64,000 nucleotides of DNA, taken from assembly GCA_023614405.1 (NCBI GenBank), contig CM042697.1, forward strand, positions 299,360,954 to 299,424,953, given 5' to 3'. Positions 9,353-21,607 of this stretch are shown here, piece by piece (the first letter of the stretch is position 1; each line of letters starts with the position of its first letter). The translations under genes were made by a program, and so were the position numbers. The notes beneath the pieces are model-generated. The model was given only the letters and a program-made list of their open reading frames with translations. It had not been told where the DNA came from and did no database searches. This stretch comes from Avena insularis (Eukaryota; Streptophyta; Magnoliopsida; Poales; Poaceae).

Positions 9353-10224
9353 CTATACTGCCTTGACCTGTTCATATTCCAAAATATGCTTTTGTGCAGT
9401 GTTAGGGAAAGGTATCTCACACATTGGTTCTAGGGAGGCCAATGTTGCTTTAACTTCTCTTTTCTTCTCAGGTTCGGGTGGTGGATCATATTTGGCCGAA
9501 CCCTCTTTTGGAGCTTTGATGTGTTCTATAAAAACTTTAACAACTTGCAACACAAGATCTGAATCTAAATAAAGCTCTTTAGATAATTCATTAACATGGA
9601 CCTTTTTATTATAGTCATGAATACATTCATAATCTATTTTTGTGCCTCCTTCACTTCCTAAACCAAAATTCCATGAAACTCTATGATTGTGAATTCTATT
9701 AAGTAAACCCCAAGCTTTAGTTATGGGTAAATCCATAAAAGCTCCTCTCGCGCAAGAGTCTAGTTCAATTTTATTAGGTTCAATACATACCATTCAGGAA
9801 AATCATGATGAGGACATTGACTAAGTAAATCTTTAAATCTTATATAAGCTCTTACTAGTCCTTCATTAGGACGGTTCCTCCAAGTCATTATAAGATGCCT
9901 GATTCCAAAAGATTTTGATACTGGGTAATATTTGGATGGAAATTTGCAAGATAAATTATCCCAAGTAGTAGTGGCTTCTGAGGGTAAAGATCTATACCCT
10001 GTTAATTGGAAAGTTCCACATATATCTTTGAAACATGCAATATGCTCATATGGATCAGGATCTTCTTCATCTCCAGTAAATTGCTTCTTGTGTAAAATAC
10101 CAAGTAGAGGATTTATTTCAAACCCCCTTGTCTTCTTGTTGGAGTTGTCTCTTTTATAAATATCATAGGGATTGCCAAAGTGGCTGAGTGGGTTAGCACT
10201 AGTCGTATGCTCAAACTCCATCAT
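9353..10224 (-). pseudogene. Gag of element B
   Basis: It starts at ATG 10224, about 80 bp after the PBS. It shows the Athila-like capsid blocks IDYECIHDYNKKVHV and RSLPSEATTTWDNLSCKFPS and a matrix-like N terminus with HFGNPYDIYKRDN. A frameshift around 9760-9793 and an in-frame TAG at 9353-9355 break it. No CCHC zinc knuckle is visible, as in E. Structural homology to E is evident from the shared KIDYECIH/INYDYECIK block. Confidence 0.75.
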
Positions 10225-10306
10225 GTTGGTGGAAACTTGTAACTCAAAACTAAACTTAACAAAACTAAACTAAATAAGCAAAAATTAAAATACCTACAGC
10301 GCTTAG

Positions 10307-10325
10307 CTCCCCGGCAACGGTGCCA
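10307..10325 (-). other. Primer-binding site of element B (tRNA-Asp type)
   Basis: On the minus strand TGGCACCGTTGCCGGGGAG lies 10 bp after the 5' LTR. It matches the 3' end of plant tRNA-Asp (TGGCGCCGTTGCCGGGG) with one mismatch. The spacer AGCTATTTTC is near-identical to that in E. Confidence 0.88.
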
Positions 10326-10335
10326 GAAAATAGCT

Positions 10336-11165
10336 TGATGACTGCAAGTGCATAGATCGTTTGTAGATAGTTTCAAAATAAAGATATCGATCCCACATGG
10401 AGCAGAAGTCTGAAGTCTAAGAATTCTTGAAATAAATACTGAAAATAGAAATGATAAATAAAGTTCTAAGTGACAAGATAAAATGCAAGTATTGTGTAAA
10501 GAGGTGTTTTTGGTTTTTTGGTATAAGAGAACAATCATTAAAGTAAAAAAACTGAATATAGAAAATAAGTATCACGTATGTAAAAAAGATTTGAAACTTC
10601 GGTGGGGAAAAGCATTCTCATGGATTTAGCGTATACACCACTGGCATTATAAAGGGATAAGGTAAAGATTATTATCATGAACATTCTCAACTATGTATGT
10701 GTGGGAGGAACTCCGCATTTGGACAATGAGGCAGCAACCATTGCTCAAATCATCCTCATAACCCCAGCAGACAGCAATCAACATCAATTGAATTACTGCG
10801 CTATTAAGGGACATAATCCCGTGGCATGGATAGTGTTTTGTGAGTTTCCTCGATTCGATTCCCAAGTTGATACGTTAGGGGTGCAAAAGCTTTATAGTCA
10901 CTATAAGTGCTAACATCCCTCCGTCTACCAACAAGTAGTTCCCTCCATCAAGTCCCCATAAGAGGCAAATATTGAGAGGTCGACTTCTCCAACATCAAGA
11001 TGAAAAAAATCTAACACATGGTCACGGCGATGAATATCATGATAAACTTTATATTATTTCAATCTCATGCTAGGGTTTCTCCATCTCCCCAAGAACTAAT
11101 GATCTACTCAGACATGGAGGCAATCAACATCATGGCAAAAGTAATGGAATATATAATAGATGAAT
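10336..11165 (-). repeat. 5' LTR of element B, R/U5-side part
   Basis: This part aligns with 3285 to about 4126 of the 3' LTR. It stops abruptly at 11165, where S1 begins with TGTAACAACCC. The rest of the LTR resumes at 36708 after the TGAAT duplication. Confidence 0.92.
11161..11165. repeat. Target-site duplication of S1 (TGAAT), left copy
   Basis: TGAAT precedes S1 here and follows it at 36703-36707. The uninterrupted 3' LTR of B has a single GATGAATAGTAC at this place. Confidence 0.93.
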
Positions 11166-11746
11166 TGTAACAACCCAAGTTTGTAATATATGTAATTAGT
11201 ACTTAAGAGTTGCATGCATCTATTTAACTCAATAAAATATATGCATGAGATCAAGTGTGTGAATTAAAATACAAGTACAAAACCCTAAACCCTAGTCCTA
11301 CACCCCTCTCTTTGAGCTACATTCAAATGGTGTTTGAATTATGAAAAACTACAAAAATATTGGATCCCAAAATGAATAAAAGGGTCCCACAATATTTTAC
11401 ATATTTTACAAGTGTTTTGGTATTTTTGAAATGATCAAAAATAGATTTGAAAATGAATTATAAAAGAGGAAACAGAATCATAAAAAGAAAACCATTTCTA
11501 GAAAAATAAAACAGCAGCAGCCGCATATGGGCCGTGGCCCATCTCCCTTCTCTCTCTCTCGTCCATGAGCAGCAGCCCAGGTCGGCCCACCCGGGGCCCA
11601 GGAGCCGGCTCGGTACCCCTTTGCCTCTTTTTCTCTTTCTTCTTCCTCGCCAGAAGGACGCCATGAAGTCGCTCCCTCGTCACGCATGCCGTCCCTCGCT
11701 TCGCGATGACCGCATGAGAGATTCATGCTACTGACGCTGTCGTCGT

Positions 11747-11754
11747 CTATAAGA
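11747..11754 (+). promoter_or_regulatory. TATA box of S1
   Basis: CTATAAGA is followed by CCCCTCCCCGCCGCC and a C/T-rich start region, the usual arrangement in these LTRs. The GC-rich segment at about 11520-12260 surrounds and follows it. The short ORFs in that segment are compositional, not genes. Confidence 0.55.
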
Positions 11755-12266
11755 CCCCTCCCCGCCGCCAGGACGAACCCTAAATCTTATCTCTTCCCCA
11801 TTTCTTCCCCCCTACCGAACCCTAGCTCGTCGGAGCTTCGGGTTGCCTTTGTTCCCCACCTCCCCTCGCCATTCCAAGCTCGCTGGGGTGACCGTCATGG
11901 TCGACACCTGGCCAGCGCTCGCCGAAGCCTTCTCCTTCAACGTAATCGACACCACCCGCCCGATGCCGGTCGCCGTCTTCGCCATCGATTCCGGCCTCGC
12001 CTGTCCTTCCCGAGCCGTCTATCAGAACCAGGGTGAGCTCACGGTCATCCCAGTCCCCTCCATTCATTCCCTCTCGTGATGTATCGATGCCCCGACGAAC
12101 ACCTGCCGCTGTTCGCCATCGCTGTCATTGCTCAGGTGACCATACCGAGGCAGCGCCGCCACTATATTGCTCGTCGCGGCCTCCTCTTTCGAACAAGCCC
12201 ACCTGCGCATCCCCAGACGCTGCCAATCGCTCGCTCCACTCTCGATCTAAGAAGATCAGTCATTGA

Positions 12267-12285
12267 TGACGTCACAGTGACGTCA
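12267..12285. promoter_or_regulatory. Paired TGACGTCA palindromes (as-1/CRE-like) in S1
   Basis: Two perfect TGACGTCA octamers at 12267-12274 and 12278-12285 have start positions 11 bp apart, one helical turn. TGACG pairs bind TGA-class bZIP factors in plants. The position is about 0.5 kb downstream of the TATA box. Confidence 0.6.
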
Positions 12286-12299
12286 CCATGATGCAATAA

Positions 12300-13922
12300 A
12301 TCCTTTTCTATTTATTTAAATGTTTTCAGTAAATGTTTTCTGTAATAAGTAAAATGCTGACAGGTGGGCCCTGTCTGTGAGGGTTTTAATCTTTTTGAAA
12401 ATCATTTCTGAAATTAATAAAAGTCTGACATGTGGGCCCAAGTTGGAAAAATAATTTAAATATTCCAAAAATGATTTAAAATGAATTAAAATTGGAGAAA
12501 TTCATAACTAATTCATTTTAAATCAGAAAAATACAAATAATATATCAAAATATTCAGAAATTGTTAACCAACTTTCATGACAAGTTTAATTAGAATAATC
12601 AATTGAAACCCATAGGTGATTCCGAGGATCCCCCTGTTCTAGGGTTTGGACCTCTCGGACTCCGTTTAAAGTGACCAAGCATGTTCTAGGGTTCATTTCA
12701 ACACCATTTAACTTGTCATATCATCCATATTGTATGAGCATTGCACATGTCATGTATTGAATGTTGGTTTCCATTTTCCGGTATTTGGTTCTTCGCGAAT
12801 AGGAACTGAACCCGAAGCTTAAGTCAACAACACTGAAGATCCATACTTGTCTACTGACGGACAAGGCAAGCGTAGCCTCTCATTCTGAACCTACTTTTAT
12901 AAAGTATATTACTTCTCTCTATGATGCACACGATTACAATGTGGTCTTTTGTCAGTAGCTAGAGTTACCCATCTGCTGCACAGTTTCCCTTTTGTAACCT
13001 TAAACTCCTGATCCACTGCTCCTAGCATACCTAGGTCTGGCTTTTGAGCGTTGCTAGAGCTTTTGTGATCGACAACTTAGCCATGCATAGTAACAACATC
13101 TGATCTATCCGAATGATGAATCAGAAATGCCGGTGAGTCTAGAAAGGTAGGAGACGGTGACATCATCGAAGGAGTTAACTAAACATGCTAAGGCTTGTAT
13201 GGGAGGCCATGTTGGGTGTGGTATTTGTAGTCCCATGCTCGCCACCACTAGGAACTGAGTTATTACCTTTGAAACCAAGACGAGCATACAGCCACACGGG
13301 GCCTGGACAACCCCTCGACTAACTAACTTGCCTAGTAGATTCCTTGAGTCACATAGTTCGGGCTTTCCATTTGGCATACGCATTGAAAATGTTTTCGAAA
13401 GAGGTGGTGAAGGAGGTGCATCATAACAGGTAGGGAAGCGTGGACCGGGTTGCTTGGGGTCGATGGAGCCCCTGGTGAACCAACCTTGCCTCACATCTTT
13501 AGGGACCGGCTTCGGGACTTGACCCATTATGACGGAACCATCCCTAGGGTGTGACTCATGGTCTCGGAGAAAGCAAGGTAAGGTCGTGGTCAACCACCCT
13601 CTGCAGGCCTTCTAGGGAAGAGGGCTAATAATTTGGCATTAAGAGTCGGTTGGTACGTGTGGGTAAAGTTGTACACCCCTGCAGAGTTAAATCTTTTTGA
13701 AAAGTCGTGTTCACGGTTATGAACGCTTGGAGACCGGACTTAAGATCATAGATAACGTTAACCACTATAAAACTTGCTAATCCACGTGTGCTTAAGGATG
13801 CTTCCTCTGGGTCGAGGGGGTGATCCTAGATAGGAGGTTCTGATGAAGCAGGTGGTTATCAAGATATAATGAACAAGATGAAGAAGTGGCTATCTTATCC
13901 CTTTTAAAAGATTCTGAGTAGA
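12300..13922 (+). other. AT-rich 3' half of the S1 LTR, noncoding
   Basis: There is no supportable gene. The minus-strand ORF at 13105-13593 has no recognisable domain. The segment around 13640-13780 (GTGTACACCCCTGCAGAG-type text, then a CGTGTTCACGGTTATG block) has a diverged counterpart in the LTR of D at 47460-47560. This ties S1 and D to related LTR families. Confidence 0.6.
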
Positions 13923-15698
13923 TGAAAGTGCAATGGACGTCGCCTAGAGGGGGGTGAATAGGCTTTTTAAAAATATTACGGTTTAGGCTCAAGTAAATGC
14001 GGAATAAAACTAACGTTTAATTTATTGAGCACAAAACCTAACCACTAGGTTCACCTAAGTGAACCAACAACCTATGCTAAGCAATACAAGCAACAAGGTG
14101 ATAGCAAGATATAAATACTTCAAGAACGATGGCTATCAAAAAGTAAAGTGCATAAGTAAAGGGCTCGGTTGAGAGATAACCGATGAACGCGGAGACAAAG
14201 ATTTGTTTCCCAAAGTTCACTTCCAAAGAAGCTACGTCTCCGTTGGAGAGGTGCGATGGTGTAATGCTCTCCGAACGCCACTAATGGCTCACCCCGAGGT
14301 GTGGTGGCTCGATGCTCACCCAACGCCACACAAGGCCTCACCCCGGATGCGGAAGCACGCAACTCACCGACGCCACAAAAGGCTCACCCTATTCTCCTGA
14401 GTGCGCACCACAAAAGGCGGGCACTCGCTCCACTATGGGACGCTTGAGGGCGGTCACCGAACCCGTACAAGATTGGGGCTAACTCCACAACTCAATTGGA
14501 GGATCCCAACAACAAAGCCACAAAAGGCTACAATTACACAAAAGGCCAACAAGACCACAAAAAGGCTACAAGACCACAAAAGGTCAACAATCCAACCACA
14601 CAACCGTCTAGGGTTCCAAGAACCCAAGAGAAACAAGCCCACAAGCTTGAACTCACCGAATCTCCGAGGAGAACTCAAACCTATGCACCAAATGCAAGGG
14701 CAAGTCCTTCTCTCCCAAATTCCAACAAATCTACAAAAGCTATTGGGGGAATAAGGGAGGAAGAACACAAGAGGAGAACACAAAACTCTCCAAGATCTAG
14801 ATCCCAATGATTCCTTCACAAAGAAGGGATTTGACTTGGGGGGATTGTAGATCTAGATCTCCTCTCACTTTTCCCTCAAAAATATGTAAGAATCATGGGA
14901 GGGAGAGGGAGTAAGAAAGCTCAAATAGGTCAACAATGGTGGGCAAAAACGAGCTCAAAAGATTGGGAACCATTGGGGAAGAAGCCCCCCTTAAATAGGA
15001 CAAGGAAAAACTAACCGTTTGGGCCAGATTCGCGCCCCACCGGAACTTCCGGCAAATAGAAACACAAGTTACTGAACCTGACCGGAACTTGGGTCGGAAT
15101 GGGCCGGAACTTCCGCTCAAGCGAAAATGCAGGACAGCATTGCACGAAAACTTCAATAACTTTTGATTCCGGACTCCGTTTTTGATGATCTTGGGCTCGT
15201 TTTGAAGAGAAATTTTTTTTTACAAGATTATGCAAAGAAACATCATAGTCCAGCATGGAAGGATAAAACCAAATTAACAAAGGTATGACCTCTCTAGAAG
15301 CGATGAACCGGCAAAACCTCCAAAATCCAAAACACAAGAAGTTGAGCTTGGAAACTCCGATTGGGATTAAACCAATTTTGTTGGAAAAATAAAACCAAGT
15401 AGAACCCAAATAAATGTTAAATATTTGATACCACCAAGGGATAAAATATCAAGTATATATATGTGAAGTATCCCCCGAGGTGTAGAGCCGGAAAACCGGC
15501 AAGATCAAAAACCGCAATAAGAAATGCAAGGGAAATCCTTGGACGACGAACTAGAGCTTGTTATGATGATGACCACAAGATCTAGATACTTTAATGGACA
15601 ATAACCAAATAACAACAAAGAAATATGATGCTATGAATGCAAAGGTTTAATCTCTCTCCGAACGATGCATCGAGACACCCGCTTGAGAGCCCCTCTTG
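13923..15698 (-). repeat. 3' LTR of element G (left copy, truncated)
   Basis: It aligns with 33851-35611 at high identity over about 1.77 kb. Homology stops at CCCCTCTT, so the copy lacks the roughly 570 bp that form the other end of the right LTR (35612-36180). It contains minisatellite-like ACCACAAAAGGC units (about 14510-14590) and CCGGAACTTCCGG boxes (15040-15120). The 80-aa minus ORF at 14120-14362 is present in both LTRs but looks like a repeat-derived frame. Confidence 0.85.
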
Positions 15699-15754
15699 AA
15701 TACAATCCCTTAGCGAGGGTTTACATATGACAATTAACGACCAAAGCGGTTGCC

Positions 15755-15789
15755 CCAACATCAAATACTACACAAGTATGTGATGTTGG
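15755..15789. repeat. Hairpin at the truncated end of the left G LTR
   Basis: CCAACATCA and TGATGTTGG are perfect 9-bp arms, with an inner TACT/AGTA pair around ACACA. It lies about 55 bp beyond the point where LTR homology is lost. Confidence 0.75.
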
Positions 15790-16261
15790 TACAACCACAA
15801 TATATAGATCAAACTCCCCCACAATCTATGCATGTGTGATGAACTTGAATTTCATTGCATAGATTGCCAACCGTTACCGTTGGTTGAGTTTCCTCTATAT
15901 ATTCAACATGCAAGGCAACCACAAAGATGCAAGAGCATGAGAGGCAAATGCTCAAGAACACACTCAAATCAAAGGCCAACTTCCTTTAAACCCTTCAAAA
16001 CTTCTCCCCCATTGGCATCGATTGCCAAAATGGGTGAAAAGTTCTAGATGGCCAATATAGTGAGAATTCCTCCAAAGGTGTGCATATGCACAAGTCAAAT
16101 GATGAGAACTTGGGAGGAAGTAAAACTATATTGAGGACCCAAAGAAAGCAAAAATAAAAGAAAAAGTAATAAGCTTCAACAAATTAAGCGAGCAATCAAA
16201 AGATTCAAACGAAACAATTGAAACACCAACAAATGATGTCAAAAGGAAGCAACAACCAAGA

Positions 16262-16520
16262 GTGTTTAAGTGAGAATAGAGAATCTCCCCAAAATTTGTG
16301 CAAAGTTTAGAATACTTGTATTGAATACAATATGCACAAATATGGAATCCTTGCTCCCCCATAAGCATTTAAACCACAAGAAATGAGAAAGAAGGAAAAT
16401 ATGCACTATTAAATGAATTAGAGAAGCTCCCCAAAGATTGTGCACCAATTATAGTAATTGTATTTGGAAACAACATGCACAATCATGGACTCCTCACTCC
16501 TCCAAACTCATCTGAAAAAT
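16262..16520. repeat. Degenerate tandem repeat of about 140 bp in G
   Basis: Two units start near 16278 and 16420. Each has an AGAGA(A/T)(T/G)CTCCCCAAA head, a TTGTGCA block, a (T/A)GTATT-GTATTTGGAA-like middle, an ATGCACAA block and a C-rich end (CTCCCCCATAA versus CTCCTCCAAA). Confidence 0.7.
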
Positions 16521-17769
16521 GCACACAAAGATCAAAAAAATTGGAAGCCACCAAAGGATCACAAAGAAATAAGAGGTGGTTTCCAAGGAATGCAAAAACA
16601 ACTAAAGAAAGATCTTCTCTTGTGTGTGTAAATTTCTAGGTGGAAAATATCACAAAGACAAATGCCCACAAATAAATATGCACGAACAAGGTAGATACTC
16701 AAGAAAGCACATGAAAAACAAAAGGAAGTCATGGAATATACCAATAAGATGTTTTGATAGAAAGCATGCCCAAGGGCTCAAATATATCTTATTGTAAATC
16801 GATGAGCTTCAAACACCAACAAACTCCATACATTACTACTATAACCAAGGGAATAAGGGATAGAAGGAATATGTGGAGAAAGGCAACAAGTATCACAAGA
16901 TAGAAATCAACTTGGCAAAAATACTCACTATTGCACATGAGAGATATTGAGGAAACGATATGCAACAAAATTGCTAGATTGACATATTTGGGATTGGTGA
17001 ATCATGAACATGATTTAGTATAGTCCCCATTATATGCACTCATCTCAACATACACACATTTGCAATAGAGAGAACTCTTCAAATCCAAAGCAAGAAACCA
17101 ACCATGGCAAGTTCACAAAATCATGCCAACAAGCAACCTACAAAAGGTTGGGAACAAGATATGTATGCATGAGAGAGAGATACTTGTTACCGAGATATAA
17201 TTGGTAGGATATCGAAAATATGAATTGTTTGATCATCCAAGCTTGCATCCAATTGCATGTAGACGCCACTTCTTCCTTGTTCAAGATACAAGCACCCAAT
17301 ATATATCCCCAATGTACCTAAAACACAATTAAGTACACTATGGTCCCCAAACAAATTGGGTCCAAAGTAGTTAGTGCAACTACAATATATAGGACAACCT
17401 CCACACAAATATGTGCATATTAATATGAAATTGAATTTCATGCGCATCTTAGCCCATTAGGATTTGGTGGAGTTTCCCCTATGTATTGGATCAAAGAAAG
17501 CAAGCATGCCATAATATATACATGAAGTAAATATGCATGCATAAGACTTTTAAGAACCAAAAGGAGATATAATTTGAACAAAAACACCAAGTAAACCAAT
17601 AAGTAACACACAAAAGTGTGACTCGATACAAGGTGTCCAAATTGTATTAAAGAGACAAATCAACACATGAAAGAACACAAGTTCAACAAATGAACTAGAA
17701 AGAGCCAAAGAAAAAAGATAAGAAAAATACCAAGGCTCAAGGATTTATCTCATCCTAAAAGAACAAAAC

Positions 17770-17778
17770 AAGTGACAA
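17770..17778. repeat. Target-site duplication of the LINE (AAGTGACAA), left copy
   Basis: AAGTGACAA at 17770-17778 recurs at 25332-25340, right after the LINE's terminal A-run. Confidence 0.85.
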
Positions 17779-17905
17779 AACAAATGAGGAGATGCCAACA
17801 GGGTTAATAATAGGACTCGCACGATTTCCGAGGCATGAGGCTCCTCTGAGGAGACCGCTGGTCGGCCTCTGGCTTTCGCCGGCGTCTCACCGGCAAAAGA
17901 TCTGC

Positions 17906-20900
17906 ATGGACTCCTCAGGGGGTTGTTGGAAGATCACCTACTCTGGTGTGACCACGGGTGGTAAGTTTCTTGAGGGTTCTCTCGCTCTCTCGGCTGATTC
18001 TTGGTTGGTTCTTCTCAACGCCAAAGGCTCTCCCCTTGAGGGCAGATGTTTGGAAAATGGGGAGAAGATTTCTATTGGATCTGTTTTGAGGTTCCCCTCT
18101 CACCTCTCTCGTGTCAATGATTCTCTGGTGCCTTCATCTGGATTTCTTGGTAGATCTCCTACCATCTCTGGAACAGATGAGGACACTGGTTTTAAATGGC
18201 ATGCTCTTTGCTCCTCCTTGTCGGTTGATGATCTGGAGCCTACTAAAGGTTTTTTGATGCTTTTCCCTAGTTCAAAAAGATTAGTCCTCCTCAACCACAA
18301 TGAGGTGGTCATTGATGCTAGATATTTGATCCAAGGTGAGGTTGTGGCCTCTGGTGTTTCTATTGATCTTCAAGTGAAGAGGGTTGTAGTTCGCGCACAG
18401 ATCTTGCCTAGCCCTTTGGTTAAGAAAATTTCACTCAATGTTGAGAAGATTGTGCCAAAAACCCTGGATCTCACCAAGGACTTTCCTAAGGAGTGCACTA
18501 TTAAGGATGAATCTTTGAATCGGCCTGCCCTGGATTTCTCATTAGGGCAGGAATTTGAGAAGAAGATTTTCGATAAATTCAGGCATCAAGTTAATTTCCT
18601 TGGTGGTTTCAGAATGAGACCTTTCTATCTGGTTTGTTCTTTTGTAAGAGCAAATTTTAAGTTGGATATCCATACGGTTGGTCTTGCACTCCAAGCTTGT
18701 TTTGGTGGCCAGGCTTCTAAATTCCAAGTGAAATTTCTGCAAGATAGAACTTTTCGTTTCTCGGTTGCTTCAAGGGCGGTGGGTTTTGAAATTTACAATA
18801 TTTCAAAATTTTCATGCAAGTCGTTTGTGGTCCACGTCAATCTTTGGGGTAATGGTGGCCCAAATTGGATTTTTGAAGAAAAGGAATTTTACAAGGAATC
18901 TGCAGGAGATTGGAAAGTTGTCACGTACAAAAAGAAAAGCCCCAAAAAATTCTCCTTCGTTCAAGCATAGCAATAAAGGTGTTTCTGTTTTCCAATGGCT
19001 CAAATTTCCGACTTCTGATGCGGATTCATCGCCCGTTTCTGCTGAGCACAGTAAGTGTGATATCATGTCATGCAATCAAGGCAGGTCTTATGCGCAGGTT
19101 CTCGCTGATGGCGGTGTTAAATCTGTGGTAACGCCGGTCGGGTCAACAGGAGGCGCCAGTCGCGCGGCATTTAAACTACCTGGTCTCATTCCTTTTATGA
19201 AATTCCCTTCCTTCCAAAAATGTTTGTGGCCCGACAATTCTTACAAGGGGTGGTTCAAGGCCCAGCAAAATCCTCATTTTCGGCCCACCGTTCACAACGG
19301 TTTTCAAGAGTTCTCCATTTCTTTGCAAAAAACAACTGCTAGTTTCCCTGTCTCCTCAACTCCCCCGCCTGCAGAAACCCCAACCCTCCCTTGCTCGTCG
19401 CCGGCGAAGTCTGTCGAAATGGCGAACATTCTGATTGATCTTGCTCCATTCTTGCCAAATGGCTTTCAAGTTCTGCAAGTGGCTGGAAGAACTCGCATCA
19501 AAAGTGTGGTGGTTCCGCGATGGTCGAGGACCGATGAACAGTATGCTATCGCAACCATTAATCCCCTCCCCCTTGGTCAAGTTCCTTTCCTGAATATTCG
19601 TGAGGTTCTGGTCGATTTCCTCAACGACGAGGCTCGTGTACACTTTTGGGATGTTCAGGCATGTCCATTTGGGGCTGCATATGTGCAATTTCACCATGTC
19701 TGTGACAGGGACAGTCTCATCGCGGCCAGCCCCATTCCTTTTCAAGATGTGCATGTATCTTTTGTTAAGCACAATGAGGGGGAAAATTGGAGGAGAGCTC
19801 AGTTCAACAACGAGTGTTGGGTGATGCTAGTTGCCCCCCCCCCTTGGACCACTGGCATACTAAAGATCTGAATGCGGTTTTTGCTGATATTGGGAAGGTC
19901 CTTCTATGGGAGCGGGACCAGGACCACAAAGGCAGGATTCTTGCGAAAATTCGTGTTACTGATCTGGTGGATATTCCCAAGAGTGTCAGGTTCACTATAG
20001 GCGACTTGGTGGAGTCTGAATCTTGGTCCTTTTCTATTGAGGTGTTGCAAAGTGACTTGCTTGGGGGGGCACCTGATGAGGACCCACTTTCGGCTGAAAA
20101 TGAGGACCCTCATCCAGTACCTGTCTTTGGGCCCCAGATCCCCCCTCCTCCTCCTCCCCCTGCTCCTGGGGGTGAGGCTGGTGGTTGGGGTCAGTGGTTG
20201 GCTCCTGTGCAGGATCCTGCTCCTGGTGGGGATAATAATGAAGATTGGGACCCTTGGGAAGCTACTGCTCCTGTCCAAGGTCCTGTGATTGCTCCTGGTG
20301 AAGACATGCCAGTGGATAACCATAACCTCCCCCCACAGGATGTTAATAGTGGAGTTACAGGTGCCATCCTTGTTAATGACTGGGAGTCTGATGATGATGA
20401 GTCCGTGAATGCTGATCCTGTGGCTGTTGAGGGCCAAGCAGTGGTTGAAGGGCCTCAAGGTGTTGGTATTGGTGAGGGCCTGCAGAACATTCTTTAGAAC
20501 TATTTGGTGGAGGATGAAGCTAACTCTGATGAAGATGGGATGGTGGAGAGCCCCATGGACATTGGTGCTATGGCTGATGGAAATGATGATTGGATGATGG
20601 AAGATCAGCACCTCCTTTCCCCTAATGAAGCCCATCTTCAGGTGGGAATGGTCAGAACTTTTGTGTCTATTCCTGATGTGCATGCTGCAAAACAGGGCTT
20701 TTCCCAACAAGGCCTAGAGCTCTAGGAAAGATACTTTGCTCCACATATTCAGAAGGACTCTTCTTCAAAAGGCTCTCTCATGTGTGACATTCCTGTAAGT
20801 TGGTTTAATTTTATTACTCTCATGCTTGCTACTCCTGAGAAGTTTAATTGGGTCAAGAGCTTTCTTACTTCTCCTTTATGGGAAATTATCAAAGAACCTA

Positions 20901-21304
20901 TTGCTGAGGAGAATTCAATATCTTTCATCATCCCTAATGAAATCATTTCACAGATGGCTCCCCCTTGTCTGGGCATTGAGGCTAAGCAGTCCTCTTGCTC
21001 TCCTTCCACTCCTTCTGGAAAGAGAAAGGGCAAGGAACCTCTAGTTGAAACTGAGGTGAGAAGAAGTCCTAGAATTGTTGAATTAAATGGGGGTTTCAAA
21101 AGTCACTTAAACTGCTCAATTGCTGACTGTCTGATTTGAAATGTTGTTCCACCTTGCTTAAATCCTAAAGTGGTTAAAAATCTTGCTGCCTCTTTCTGCA
21201 AGGTAAAGGATGGTGACCTAGAGAAGAGGTTGCTCAAGAAAGGGAAGGCCACTGAAGTGGCAGTCAAGGCTCCTCTAAAAGGCATCATCAAAGGAAATGG
21301 TTGA
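17906..21304 (+). pseudogene. LINE ORF1 (RNA-binding ORF1p-like), frameshifted
   Basis: ATG 17906 opens a frame with WKITYSGVTTGGKFLEG and a basic/aromatic middle. A shift near 18930-18965 moves it to the second frame (about 18970-19840), which carries the conserved RRM-like block typical of plant L1 ORF1p: VHVSFVKHNEGENWRRAQFN. A 10-C run at 19834-19843 shifts the frame again to DLNAVFADIGKVLLWERDQD. A Pro-rich then acidic tail follows with stops at 20495 (TAG), 20723 (TAG) and 21137 (TGA), ending at 21302-21304. The protein would chaperone LINE RNA. The N-terminal domain before the RRM-like part is unfamiliar to me. Confidence 0.75.
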
Positions 21305-21607
21305 TCAAGCTTGAGCATTGGAGGCAAGAAGAAATCTGGGGCTGCTGGTACCTGTGGTCAGCAAGCCAAGAAGAAACCCGCCACTTAAGTGTTTTAATGT
21401 ATCACAATATGTCTTTTGCTGGAGCCTTGTTGGCTCTCTGTTCTGAAACCTATTCTAGTGGTCTTTTGATGTGTTTGTTACCTAATGTTGAACCTGACAG
21501 TGGGTTTATGGTATGGAATGCCCTTTGTCTACTTGGTTGTAGTCTTTTCAATTGGGTGATTACATTGCTTGTATCACCTCATCACTCAACATACATCTGG
21601 TTTCTTA

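Larger units (their letters stand above)
15699..17769 (-). other. Noncoding region of element G with reiterated PPT-like motifs (left part)
   Basis: No real ORF is seen. On the minus strand GGGGGAG-type purine tracts recur (15814-15820, about 16004, 16354-16360). Degenerate tandem units of about 140 bp are visible at 16262-16520, sharing AGAGAATCTCCCCAAA/AGAGAAGCTCCCCAAA and AATATGCACAA/ACATGCACAA. A copy of the gag C-terminal text lies at 17341-17380. Confidence 0.7.

Noticed and set aside
11478..12291. Cluster of ORFs in the GC-rich part of S1
   Set aside because: Same reason: promoter/leader region of a solo LTR; no conserved motif and no consistent frame.
13105..13593. 162-aa minus-strand ORF in S1
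   Set aside because: No recognised domain, inside LTR DNA, single copy; treated as chance.
14120..14362. 80-aa ORF in the G LTR, also present at 34046-34288
   Set aside because: Presence in both LTRs follows from LTR duplication; it is built from short DNA repeats and has changes typical of neutral drift.
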